Source: RGIG5579 sp045531235
GTDB taxonomy: Bacteria; Bacillota; Clostridia; Oscillospirales; SIG627
Assembly (NCBI GenBank): GCA_045531235.1
Contig: JAZSDQ010000086.1
Span: forward strand, 1-30,371
Length of the DNA: 30,371 bases
Reading direction: 5' to 3'
Shown: in pieces, positions 22,088 through 30,341 of the stretch
Layout of the letters: every line of letters starts with the position of its first letter
How positions within the stretch are numbered: position 1 is the stretch's first letter
Program-made: the position numbers and the translations under genes
The notes under the pieces: generated by a model
What the model was told of the DNA's origin: nothing
Database searches by the model: none
What the model saw: only the letters and a program-made list of their open reading frames with translations

Positions 22088-22579
22088 ATGAAACGTATTT
22101 TGTGTGAACACTGTGGCGAAAAAGAAGCCAATTTCTTTTATGAAGAAAACAGAAACGGAACGGTGACCAAGGTCAGCCTTTGCTCTGATTGCGCGAAAAA
22201 AGCAGGCTTTGGAAAAAATCTCTTTTCCGAAGAGGATTTGTTTGGCGCGTTTTCCTTGTTCCCCTCGGTATCGGGAAGAAGATCGGCGGCAGAAACTTGC
22301 CCCGTTTGCAAAAAGAGCCTTTCCGAGATCCGAAACAGCGGAAAATTCGGGTGCAGCGCTTGCTACGATCATTTTGCGGGACGGCTGGATCTGACACCGT
22401 TTTTGGGCAAGGATTTTCACGGTGCGCCTTTGACGGAAAAGAGGAGTATAAAAAAAGAACCAAGCAAAAAAGATACGGTCCTTTCTTTGAAAAAAGAATT
22501 GGAAGCGGCAGTACGTGCCGAGGAATATGAAAAGGCGGCAGAATTAAGAGATCGCATCCGCGAAATGGAGGCAAAGTAA
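22088..22579 (+). CDS. mcsA: McsA, zinc-binding activator of McsB
   Basis: From ATG 22088 the protein has 163 residues. This start is preferred over ATG 22082 because AGGAG (22075-22079) is then 8 bases away instead of 2. Four CxxC pairs (CEHC, CSDC, CPVC, CSAC) should bind zinc and make the protein sensitive to metals and thiol stress. A C-terminal UVR motif (LKKELEAAVRAEEYEKAAELRDRIREME) resembles the UvrB/UvrC and ClpC interaction helix. McsA activates the arginine kinase McsB and helps control CtsR. Its stop overlaps the mcsB ATG by one base (TAATG). Confidence 0.95.
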   Translation: MKRILCEHCGEKEANFFYEENRNGTVTKVSLCSDCAKKAGFGKNLFSEEDLFGAFSLFPSVSGRRSAAETCPVCKKSLSEIRNSGKFGCSACYDHFAGRLDLTPFLGKDFHGAPLTEKRSIKKEPSKKDTVLSLKKELEAAVRAEEYEKAAELRDRIREMEAK

Positions 22580-23586
22580 TGTATTGGTATGAAAAGGTAA
22601 AAAGTGAGATCGGTCCTGTCCTCTCCACCCGCGTTCGCTTTGCAAGAAATTTGGAAAATATCCCTTTCCCCACCATGCTGACGGAGGAGGGAAAGGAAAA
22701 GGTCTTTCAAAAGGTGAAAGACGCTTTTGCCGAGAAAAGTATGATGGCGGTGCCGTTCGGCGGTCTGGATCCCGTCATCAAGGAAGCGTACGTTCAGACC
22801 CGTCTTGCCAGCCCTGCCCTTGCCAAAAAAGGAAAAGGCTCGGGACTTCTTCTATCCCGTGACGGAGAAGTTTCGGTGATGATCGGAGAGGAGGATCACA
22901 TCCGCTTACAGGTGATCCAATCGGGAAAAGATATTTTTGGAACCACCCAAAAAGCGGTGGAATGGATGAAGTACGGCGAGGAGCGCCTGGAGATTTCCTA
23001 TCGGGAGAATTTAGGCTATCTGACCGCTTGTCCTACCAATCTCGGCGCGGCGATGCGCCTTTCCGTAATGATCCATCTGCCCTGCCTTGGCTTGCTTGGA
23101 AGCATTTCTCAATTAAGCGAGAGCCTTGGGAAGGCAGGCGTTACCGTTCGCGGTCTGTTCGGAGAGGGAAGCCGCGGCAAGGGATATGTATATCAGATCT
23201 CCAATCAGAACGGCAGAATTTCCGATCCCATGGAGATCGCGCGGCAATTTTCTCAGCTGCTGGAAAAGGTGGAGGAAAAGGAAAAAGAAGCAAGAGAGAT
23301 CCTTCTTTCCCGAGATCGCATCGGCCTGGAGGATAAGATCTGCCGTTCCTTGGGCATATTAAAATACGCTAAGAAAATGTCATATACGGAGTTTATAGAC
23401 CATTTTTCTTTTGTTCGTCTGGGACAGGAAATGGATCTTGAGGAAGTGAAAAACATCGGTGGCTTGGATCGGCTGTTTGTTGAACTGCAGCCTGCACCCA
23501 TGCTGCTTGGAAATGCTACCCTTTCCGAGGAAGTGGAAAGGGATGTGGAACGAAGCCGCCGCTTGAAAGAGGCGCTTTGGGAATAG
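22579..23586 (+). CDS. mcsB: McsB protein arginine kinase
   Basis: A 335-residue protein of the guanido-phosphotransferase fold that phosphorylates arginines in proteins and so marks them for ClpC-ClpP. Visible signatures are LSTRVRFARNL (15-25), the nucleotide-site GEEDHIRLQV (103-112) and CPTNLGAAMRLSVMIHLP (151-168), which contains the loop around the reactive cysteine. GLFGEGSRGKGYVYQISN follows near 195. The length is slightly below the about 350-360 residues of Bacillus McsB, and the C-terminal tail is short. It is translationally coupled to mcsA and followed 9 bp later by clpC. Confidence 0.96.
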   Translation: MYWYEKVKSEIGPVLSTRVRFARNLENIPFPTMLTEEGKEKVFQKVKDAFAEKSMMAVPFGGLDPVIKEAYVQTRLASPALAKKGKGSGLLLSRDGEVSVMIGEEDHIRLQVIQSGKDIFGTTQKAVEWMKYGEERLEISYRENLGYLTACPTNLGAAMRLSVMIHLPCLGLLGSISQLSESLGKAGVTVRGLFGEGSRGKGYVYQISNQNGRISDPMEIARQFSQLLEKVEEKEKEAREILLSRDRIGLEDKICRSLGILKYAKKMSYTEFIDHFSFVRLGQEMDLEEVKNIGGLDRLFVELQPAPMLLGNATLSEEVERDVERSRRLKEALWE

Positions 23587-23595
23587 GAGGATAAT

Positions 23596-26019
23596 ATGCA
23601 GGCAAATTTTTCGGAAGAAGCCCGTCGGGCTTTGGAAAACGCCCAGTCTGCCGCAGGCGAAATGGGCCATAGATACGTAGGAAGTGAGCATCTTTTGCTG
23701 GGTCTTCTTTTAACGGAGGGAAGCGGTGCGGAAACCATTCTTTCCGAAGCGGGGATCACCTTTGACGATGCCAAGGAAAAGCTTTCCGCCCTGGTGGAAA
23801 CGGGTGAGCCCGTAGAAAGCGCAACCTTGCAGATCACACCCCGCGCACAGAGAATTCTGCAGAGCGCAGTGTATGAAAGCGCGAGAAATCACAGGGAAAC
23901 GGGAACGGAATTTCTACTCCTTGCCATCGCTAGTGACGGTGACAGCCTTGCGGTGCGGATTCTGGTACTTCTCGGCGCCGATCCCTCGGAGATCTACCGC
24001 AAAACAAGAGAATATATCCGCGAATTGGATCAGATGGAAAATCCCCATGAAGAACATGGCAAAAAAAGCGGAAAAGGAAAACTGAAAAATCTTACCAAAT
24101 ACGGTCACGATCTGACGGAGGATGCGAAAAACGGCCGTCTGGATCCGATGATCGGCAGAGAAACGGAATTGGAGAGGGTGGTGCAGATCCTTTCCCGCCG
24201 CACGAAAAACAATCCTTGTTTGATCGGTGAGCCGGGCGTGGGTAAGACCGCCATTGCCGAAGGACTTGCTCAAAAGATCGCTTCGGGTGAGGTGCCGGAA
24301 AGCCTTATGGGCAAAAGGCTCTTTTCCCTGGATCTTGCCGCAATGGTGGCAGGCAGCAAATATCGTGGCGAATTTGAAGAAAGGATCAAAAACGTTATTG
24401 ATGAAGTGACAGAGGCAAGTGACGTTCTTCTCTTCATTGATGAGATCCACACCATCGTAGGCGCAGGGGCATCGGAAGGCAGTATGGATGCTTCCAATAT
24501 TCTGAAACCTGCCCTTGCCAGAGGATCTCTGCAGGTGATCGGTGCTACCACTCTGGCGGAATTCCGTACCATTGAAAAAGACGCCGCCCTGGAACGGCGT
24601 TTTCAGTCGGTGACGGTGGGTGAACCCAGCCCCGAAGAGGCGGTTCTCATTTTAAAGGGACTTCGGTCCAAGTACGAGGAGCACCACAAGCTTTCCATTT
24701 CCGATGCATGTATTGAAAGCGCCGTGCAGCTTTCAAGCCGCTATATCTCCGACCGCTTTCTTCCCGATAAGGCCATTGACCTGATTGACGAAGCGGCAAG
24801 CCGCAAACGTATTCAGACCATGACCCCCTCCGGGGAAGAAGCAGCTCTCCGCGAGGAGATCGCCAAGATGGAGGAAGAAAAGAAAGAGGCGGTTGCTGAG
24901 GAAAATTATGAAAAAGCAGGAGAGATCCTGCGCCTCATCAAGGAAAAGGAAGGGGAGATGGAACAGAAGAAAAACGAGAAGAAATGGGATCCCGATCTTG
25001 CCATTACCCCTCAGGATATTGCAAGGGTAGTCACCCAATGGACGGGAATTCCCGTGGACCGCCTTCTGGAGGAGGAGGCAAAGCGCCTTTGCGATCTGGA
25101 AAAGATCCTTTCCGAAAGAGTGATGGGCCAAAAGGAGGCGGTGGAAGCGGTCAGCCGCGCCATTCGCCGTAGCCGCACGGGACTGAAGGACCCCAAGCGC
25201 CCTTCGGGAAGCTTCCTTTTTACAGGACCTACGGGCGTGGGTAAAACGGAGCTTTGCCGCGCCATTGCCGCGGAAATGTTCGGCTCGGAAAACAAGATGA
25301 TCCGACTGGATATGTCCGAATACATGGAAAAGCACTCCGTTTCCAAAATCATCGGCTCTCCTCCCGGTTACGTCGGTTTTGATGACGGTGGTCAGTTGAC
25401 GGAGAAGATCCGCAGAAGCCCCTATTCGGTAGTGCTTTTTGATGAAATTGAAAAAGCCCACCCCGATGTATTCAATATTCTCCTGCAGATTCTGGAGGAC
25501 GGCGTTCTCACCGATTCTCACGGCAAAAAAGTGGATTTCAAAAACACCATCATTATTATGACCTCCAACTGCGGCGCCTCAGGCCTTGCCGTAAAGAAGA
25601 CTATGGGATTTTCCACCGGTGACGAAAGCCGCCTGCAGGATAAAGATGATGAAGAAAAGATCCACGAGGCACTGAAAAAGACCTTCCGCCCCGAATTCTT
25701 AAACCGTTTGGATGAGATCATTGTCTTCCATCGCCTTTCAGAAGAGGAGATCGCCCTCATCGCGCGGAAAATGCTCCGCGAGGTGGCGAGCCGACTGAAG
25801 GAGAGAAATATTTCCGTTTCCTTTGATGATAAGGTGGTGGAAAAGCTTGCCCGCGACGGCTTTGATCCCGTTTACGGAGCAAGACCTCTCCGCCGCGCTA
25901 TTCAGAGAGCGGTGGAGGATACTCTTTCCACACATATTCTTTCGGGAGAAGTGAAAGACGGTGACGATCTTGTTGCTACTCTCGGCGAAACAGGGGAGAT
26001 CAAATACAAAAAAGCATAA
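23596..26019 (+). CDS. clpC: ClpC, AAA+ unfoldase of the ClpCP protease
   Basis: An 807-residue Hsp100 protein of typical ClpC length. Two N-terminal Clp repeats (about 4-145) bind adaptors and phosphoarginine. The first AAA domain has Walker A GEPGVGKT (211-218) and Walker B LLFIDEIHT (278-286). A UVR-containing middle domain (about 415-455, EEKKEAVAEENYEKAGEIL) is where McsB or MecA-type adaptors act. The second AAA domain has GPTGVGKT (544-551) and VVLFDEIEKAHPDV. The loop KKTMGFST carries an M-G-F tripeptide at the ClpP-docking position, against the more usual L/I/V-G-F. GGAGG precedes the ATG. It is the last gene of the CtsR-controlled operon. Confidence 0.97.
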   Translation: MQANFSEEARRALENAQSAAGEMGHRYVGSEHLLLGLLLTEGSGAETILSEAGITFDDAKEKLSALVETGEPVESATLQITPRAQRILQSAVYESARNHRETGTEFLLLAIASDGDSLAVRILVLLGADPSEIYRKTREYIRELDQMENPHEEHGKKSGKGKLKNLTKYGHDLTEDAKNGRLDPMIGRETELERVVQILSRRTKNNPCLIGEPGVGKTAIAEGLAQKIASGEVPESLMGKRLFSLDLAAMVAGSKYRGEFEERIKNVIDEVTEASDVLLFIDEIHTIVGAGASEGSMDASNILKPALARGSLQVIGATTLAEFRTIEKDAALERRFQSVTVGEPSPEEAVLILKGLRSKYEEHHKLSISDACIESAVQLSSRYISDRFLPDKAIDLIDEAASRKRIQTMTPSGEEAALREEIAKMEEEKKEAVAEENYEKAGEILRLIKEKEGEMEQKKNEKKWDPDLAITPQDIARVVTQWTGIPVDRLLEEEAKRLCDLEKILSERVMGQKEAVEAVSRAIRRSRTGLKDPKRPSGSFLFTGPTGVGKTELCRAIAAEMFGSENKMIRLDMSEYMEKHSVSKIIGSPPGYVGFDDGGQLTEKIRRSPYSVVLFDEIEKAHPDVFNILLQILEDGVLTDSHGKKVDFKNTIIIMTSNCGASGLAVKKTMGFSTGDESRLQDKDDEEKIHEALKKTFRPEFLNRLDEIIVFHRLSEEEIALIARKMLREVASRLKERNISVSFDDKVVEKLARDGFDPVYGARPLRRAIQRAVEDTLSTHILSGEVKDGDDLVATLGETGEIKYKKA

Positions 26020-26021
26020 AC

Positions 26022-26056
26022 AAAAAAGCAGAGTGAAATTCACTCTGCTTTATTTT
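26022..26056. terminator. Shared terminator of clpC and the AraC-type regulator
   Basis: A 10-bp stem AAGCAGAGTG/CACTCTGCTT (26026-26035 and 26041-26050) has A-rich and T-rich flanks on both sides. It follows clpC on the + strand and contains the stop codon of the convergent regulator gene on the minus strand, so it serves both. Confidence 0.8.
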
Positions 26057-26834
26057 GTGCCCGATAGCGGCCGGGAGAAATGCCCATCCAACGGCTGAAG
26101 GTGCGGATAAAATGATTGTAATTCTGAAAGCCGGCCCCCTCGCTTGCTTTTTGCACGCTCTCGCCTTTTTTCAGAAGATTCGTCGCCTTGGAGAGGCGCT
26201 GCTGAAGAATATATTCTCCGATGGTAAAGCCCGTTTCATCCTTGAACAGGCGGCACAAATGGTATTTTGTTACGTAACATTGGGAGGCGAGGGTGTTTAG
26301 GCTGAGATCCTCGTCCAGATGACTGTTGATCCAGCCTACCGCAAGGTAAACGGCGGAGGAAAGCCCGTGATTGGAAAGGGATACGGTCTGAGATTCGGGC
26401 AAAAGCTTTGCCACAAATACAAGCAGGGTCAAAAAAGCGCAGTCACGAAGAATATCATCTCCGAAGGCTTGCGGCTTCACAGAGCATTTTTCCATCAAGG
26501 AATGAAGCTTGTTAAAATCCTCTTCTTCCAGCTGAAGAAAGTAGTTTTTCTTAAACATACCGGAAAAATCCGTTTTCTCGCCTGACACATCAATTAGGGT
26601 TTTTCGGGGTACGTGCAAAACGTAACGCTCGTAGGAATTTTCCGTAACAATGCTTTGGTGGGGCGTGTTTTCCTGCATAATGATTAGAGAGCCTCTTTTC
26701 AGAGGATAGGCGCTGTCCTGGAGAAAAAAGCTTCCGCCGTCATTTAAAAACAAAAGCAATTCCACAAAGTCGTGTCGGTGGGGCTTTTGCATCTTCCATT
26801 TTTCGCTTCGGTTCAGCGTAATGTTGTATTTCAT
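26040..26834 (-). CDS. AraC family transcriptional regulator with cupin sensor domain
   Basis: A 264-residue regulator. The N-terminal half is a cupin-like effector domain (KPHRHDFVELLLFLNDGGSFFLQDSAYPLKRGSLIIMQENTPHQSI). The C-terminal half holds two helix-turn-helix units (LNTLASQCYVTKYHLCRLFKDETGFTIGEYI and SVQKASEGAGFQNYNHFIRTFSRWMGISPGRYR). It is divergent from the FAD-linked dehydrogenase-Etf operon, and the 150 bp between contain repeated ATGCAA sequences, so it probably controls that operon in response to a small ligand, perhaps the oxidised substrate. The ligand is inferred from context only. GGAG lies 8 bases before the ATG. Confidence 0.93.
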   Translation of the reverse strand: MKYNITLNRSEKWKMQKPHRHDFVELLLFLNDGGSFFLQDSAYPLKRGSLIIMQENTPHQSIVTENSYERYVLHVPRKTLIDVSGEKTDFSGMFKKNYFLQLEEEDFNKLHSLMEKCSVKPQAFGDDILRDCAFLTLLVFVAKLLPESQTVSLSNHGLSSAVYLAVGWINSHLDEDLSLNTLASQCYVTKYHLCRLFKDETGFTIGEYILQQRLSKATNLLKKGESVQKASEGAGFQNYNHFIRTFSRWMGISPGRYRAQNKAE

Positions 26835-26868
26835 TTTTCAATCTCCGTTTTTTCTGTATATCAAGAAA

Positions 26869-26897
26869 AGAATATCACAAAATAGCAAGATATGCAA
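26869..26897 (-). promoter_or_regulatory. Promoter of the AraC-type regulator gene
   Basis: On the minus strand TTGCAT (complement of 26892-26897) and TATTCT (complement of 26869-26874) are 17 bp apart. The -35 element is itself one copy of the ATGCAA repeat, which would allow self-control by the regulator. Confidence 0.6.
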
Positions 26898-26964
26898 GCT
26901 TAATGCAAATATATGGATATAATTTTTTATAATTGCTATGTATAATTTGAATAGCGGTATGCAA
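26892..26964. promoter_or_regulatory. Divergent control region with ATGCAA repeats and stacked -10 boxes
   Basis: ATGCAA occurs at 26892-26897, 26903-26908 (11 bp apart) and 26959-26964. Between them lie three TATAAT sequences (26918-26923, 26928-26933, 26941-26946) that can serve the plus-strand dehydrogenase operon; none has a good -35 at 17 bp. A promoter with a poor -35 fits dependence on an activator such as the divergent AraC-type protein. Confidence 0.45.
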
Positions 26965-26986
26965 AAAATGATATGGAGGTAAGCGT

Positions 26987-28570
26987 ATGCTTGATACTCT
27001 TATTCGCAAGGTTTCTGCCGGAGATGAAGAATATCTTCGCGATGAATCGAAAAAACTGGGCACGGCTGAAAGCATTTCTTTCCCCAAGACCCATGAACAG
27101 CTGTGCAGTATCATAAAAGAAATGAATGAACGAGGCACTGCCGTTACCGTGCAGGGAAGCCGCACCGGTCTTGCGGCGGCAGCCGTTCCTTTTGAAGGTC
27201 ACGTACTCAATCTCTCCTCTATGGATAAGGTTTTGGGTATGAGAAAGGAAAACGACCGCTTCTTTTTGAAGGTGCAGCCGGGTGTGATCCTGCAAAAGAT
27301 GAACAAATCCATTGCCGCACGCTCCTTCGACACTTCCTTGTGGGACGAAGCCTCCAAAGAGGTTTATGCAGAATTTGCTAAGGCTCCCGTGCAAATGTTT
27401 ACGCCGGACCCCACGGAGAACACCGCGTCCATCGGCGGTATGACTGCTTGTAACGCTTCCGGTGCTTGCAGCTACCTTTACGGTGCTACGAGAGAACATA
27501 TTCAGTCCGTTCGCTGTGTATTGGCAAACGGCGAGACCCTTTCCCTGAAGCGCGGCGAAGTATTTGCCGACGGCAGAAAGATCCGTCTTACTACAGAACA
27601 AGGCGGTGTTGTGGAAGCTACACTTCCCGGCTACAAAATGCCCGAGTGTAAAAATGCATCCGGCTATTATTGCAAAGAAAATATGGACGTTATCGATCTT
27701 TTGATCGGTAGTGACGGAACCCTTGCCGTCATTACGGAACTTGAGCTTTCTCTTTTGCCTAAGCCCAAGCTGGTTTGGGGAACGACTGCGTTCTTTCCCA
27801 CTCAGGCGCAGGCGGTTTCTTACACCAAGGCACTGAAGAAAAAAGAAGGCGGCATTGCCGCTATTGAGTATTTTGACGTTTGCGCTCTGGATATTCTGCG
27901 ACGTCAGAAAGCAGGAAGCCAGGCGTTTGCAAGACTTCCCAAAATCGAGGATCATTACGGCTGTGCCGTTTACACCGAATTGCACCGTGATACGGAAGAA
28001 GAGGCTTATATGGATCTTGAATTTTTAAGCCTTGCTTGTACCGAGGCCGGGGGCGATCCTTGCCATACCTGGGTAGCGTGCAATGAGAGTGACTTGAATC
28101 TGCTTCACTTTTTCCGCCACGCTGTACCGGAAAGCGTGAATATGCTGGTTGAAAGATACAAGAGAGAATATCCCGAAATTACCAAGATCGGCGGTGACCT
28201 TGCCGTTCCCGACGATCGCTTTGAAGATCTGCTTGCCGTTTATGACAGCACCTTGGAAAAAGAAGGTCTTTCTCACGCTGCGTGGGGACACATCGGTGAC
28301 AATCACATTCACGTCAATATTCTTCCTTGTAATATGGAGGAATACCACCGCGGTAAGGCGCTTCTGAATCAGTGGGCAGCCGCCGCTTCCCAAATGGGCG
28401 GCGCAGTATCTGCCGAGCACGGCGTAGGAAAATTGAAAGCGCCTTTCCTGGAATTGATGTACGGCAAGGAATATATTGAAGAAATGGCAAATCTTAAGGA
28501 AGCCTTTGACCCCAAGTGGATCTTGGGTCGCGGGAATTTGTTTGCCCCCCGTCAAAAGGAGGAAATGTAA
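26987..28570 (+). CDS. FAD-binding 2-hydroxyacid (D-lactate/glycolate-type) dehydrogenase
   Basis: A 527-residue flavoprotein of the GlcD/LctD family, longer than the about 460-470 residues of typical LctD. The PCMH-type FAD domain spans about 30-220 (GTAVTVQGSRTGLAAAAVPF; PDPTENTASIGGMTACNASGACSYLYGATREH). The C-terminal substrate domain holds GHIGDNHIHVNILP with the metal-binding histidines, and SAEHGVGKLKAPFLELMYG near 475. It takes electrons from a hydroxyacid, probably lactate, and passes them to EtfBA, encoded directly downstream with a 1-nt overlap (TAATG). In acetogens this trio drives NAD reduction by lactate through electron confurcation with ferredoxin. GGAGG lies 7 bases before the ATG. 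The substrate is inferred. Confidence 0.88.
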   Translation: MLDTLIRKVSAGDEEYLRDESKKLGTAESISFPKTHEQLCSIIKEMNERGTAVTVQGSRTGLAAAAVPFEGHVLNLSSMDKVLGMRKENDRFFLKVQPGVILQKMNKSIAARSFDTSLWDEASKEVYAEFAKAPVQMFTPDPTENTASIGGMTACNASGACSYLYGATREHIQSVRCVLANGETLSLKRGEVFADGRKIRLTTEQGGVVEATLPGYKMPECKNASGYYCKENMDVIDLLIGSDGTLAVITELELSLLPKPKLVWGTTAFFPTQAQAVSYTKALKKKEGGIAAIEYFDVCALDILRRQKAGSQAFARLPKIEDHYGCAVYTELHRDTEEEAYMDLEFLSLACTEAGGDPCHTWVACNESDLNLLHFFRHAVPESVNMLVERYKREYPEITKIGGDLAVPDDRFEDLLAVYDSTLEKEGLSHAAWGHIGDNHIHVNILPCNMEEYHRGKALLNQWAAAASQMGGAVSAEHGVGKLKAPFLELMYGKEYIEEMANLKEAFDPKWILGRGNLFAPRQKEEM

Positions 28571-29361
28571 TGAAGCTGATCGTATGTATGAAGCAGGTTC
28601 CCGCTACCGCTACGGCAAGCGTAGACCCTGTAACAAAAACCATCGTTCGTACCGCCCAGAACGCGGTGACCAATCCTTTTGATCTGTACGCTCTCCAGAC
28701 CGCATTGAATATCCGCAAAAAGATCGGCGGTACGGTAACGGCTCTTACCATGGGAATTCCCGCGGCGCAGAGAGTTCTGCGCGACGCCATCGCCCGCGGT
28801 GCCGATGACGGCGCCATCCTTTCCGACCGCGCTTTCGCAGGTGCCGATACCCTGGCAACCTCTTATGCTCTTTCTTTGGGCATTGAAAAGCTTGGCGGAG
28901 CAGATCTTATTGTTTGCGGAAAAATGGCCATTGACGGTGATACGGCGCAGATCGGCCCCGAATTGGCAGAGAGAATGGGCATTGCCCACGTTTCCGATGT
29001 TACCGGAATTCTTGAGGTTGGGGAAGATTACCTGGTGGTTCGCCGCCGTTGGGACCGTTTGGAGCAGGATTTGCGCCTTCCTTTGCCCGCTTTGATTACG
29101 GTAGATAAGGACACAAATCCCACGGATATGCCTACCATTCCCGGTATGATCCGCGGAAGAACTGCCGAGATTCCGCTTTTTGATGCCGAGGCGCTGAATG
29201 CCGATAAAAGCCGTTCCGGTCTTGCCGGCTCTCCTACTCAGGTAGTGAAAACCTTTACGCCTCCTATGAAAGGTCAAGCAGAGGAAATTTTAGGTACGAC
29301 CGAAGAAAAAGGAATGAAAATCGCACAGATCTGCAAGGAGGTTCTCCATGGAGCAAATTAA
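28570..29361 (+). CDS. etfB: Electron transfer flavoprotein beta subunit
   Basis: A 263-residue EtfB. The ATG at 28570 overlaps the preceding stop by one base and follows GGAGG; an upstream extension of the frame lies inside the dehydrogenase gene and is ignored. The start MKLIVCMKQVP is typical. The segment IDGDTAQIGPELAERMGI (121-138) matches the form seen in NAD-linked, bifurcating-type Etf proteins, where the beta subunit holds a second FAD, unlike the AMP-binding mitochondrial type. This supports electron bi- or confurcation here but does not prove it. It overlaps etfA by 14 nt. Confidence 0.95.
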   Translation: MKLIVCMKQVPATATASVDPVTKTIVRTAQNAVTNPFDLYALQTALNIRKKIGGTVTALTMGIPAAQRVLRDAIARGADDGAILSDRAFAGADTLATSYALSLGIEKLGGADLIVCGKMAIDGDTAQIGPELAERMGIAHVSDVTGILEVGEDYLVVRRRWDRLEQDLRLPLPALITVDKDTNPTDMPTIPGMIRGRTAEIPLFDAEALNADKSRSGLAGSPTQVVKTFTPPMKGQAEEILGTTEEKGMKIAQICKEVLHGAN

Positions 29362-30337
29362 AAAAGCTGCAGTTTGGGTTTATTGCGAAACGCAAGACGG
29401 CAAGTTCCTGCCCGTAGGCATGCAGCTTATGGGAAAAGCAAAGGAGCTTTCGGAAAAATGCAAGGCGCCCCTGTATGCCGTGGTTGTCGGTGCGATGCCG
29501 GAAAACGGCGTGCGCTCTTTGCTGGAGTGCGGTGCCGATGAGGTTCTTCACAGCGACGGAGCTGCTTTTGCCAACAAATTGGAAAAGCCTTACGCCGATT
29601 GTGTCATTGAATTGGCGAAAAAATATCAGCCCGAGATCCTTCTTGTGGGCGCTACCGCGTTTGGCAGAGCTTTTGCCCCCAGAGTAGCTTCTGCTCTCGG
29701 TACGGGACTGACGGCAGACTGCACCCAGCTTGATATTGATGAAGAAACGGGTCTTTTGCATCAGACCAGACCTGCCTTCGGCGGAAATATGATGGCCACC
29801 ATCCGTACGGTGAATGCGCGTCCTCAGATGGCAACGGTGCGCCCGGGCGTGTTCTCTCTTCCTGAGCCCGTAGCCGTTTCCAAAACGGAGGCTATCTATG
29901 TGGAAAACAGCTGCTCTGCAGGCCCTGTTCAGCTTTTGCGCGAAACGGTAGCGGAGGCAGTGGAAGACGTTAGCCAAAGCAAGATCATCGTAGCGGCAGG
30001 CAGAGGCATCGGCAGCAAAAAGAATATGAAGCTTGTGGAAGCCTTGGCAGAAAAGCTTGGCGGCAGTGTAGGCGCGACCCGACCCCTGGTTGATATGGGT
30101 TACTGCCCGTACAGCTGTCAGATCGGTCAGACCGGTGTCAGCGTAGCTCCCGACCTTCTCATTTGTTGCGGTATTTCCGGTGCGGTTCAGCATTTGGCAG
30201 GCATTGGCGGCGCAAAAAATATCATCGCCATCAATCAGGATCCCGAAGCGCCGATTTTCTCCGTTGCCGATTATAAGATCGTGGGAGATTGTATTCCTGT
30301 TTTGGAAGAGCTCATCGCCGCTTTGGATAAAGAATAA
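29348..30337 (+). CDS. etfA: Electron transfer flavoprotein alpha subunit
   Basis: A 329-residue EtfA that binds FAD in its C-terminal domain: VGATRPLVDMGYCPYSCQIGQTG (241-263), GISGAVQHLAGI (275-286) and INQDPEAPIFSVADYKIVGD (295-314). The protein starts directly with the Etf fold (KKAAVWVYCE) and has no N-terminal ferredoxin domain, unlike LctC of Acetobacterium. Cys253, Cys257 and the pair Cys273-Cys274 near the flavin loop are unusual for the family. GGAGG precedes the ATG, which lies inside the end of etfB. It is the last gene before a strong terminator. Confidence 0.95.
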   Translation: MEQIKKAAVWVYCETQDGKFLPVGMQLMGKAKELSEKCKAPLYAVVVGAMPENGVRSLLECGADEVLHSDGAAFANKLEKPYADCVIELAKKYQPEILLVGATAFGRAFAPRVASALGTGLTADCTQLDIDEETGLLHQTRPAFGGNMMATIRTVNARPQMATVRPGVFSLPEPVAVSKTEAIYVENSCSAGPVQLLRETVAEAVEDVSQSKIIVAAGRGIGSKKNMKLVEALAEKLGGSVGATRPLVDMGYCPYSCQIGQTGVSVAPDLLICCGISGAVQHLAGIGGAKNIIAINQDPEAPIFSVADYKIVGDCIPVLEELIAALDKE

Positions 30338-30341
30338 AAAT

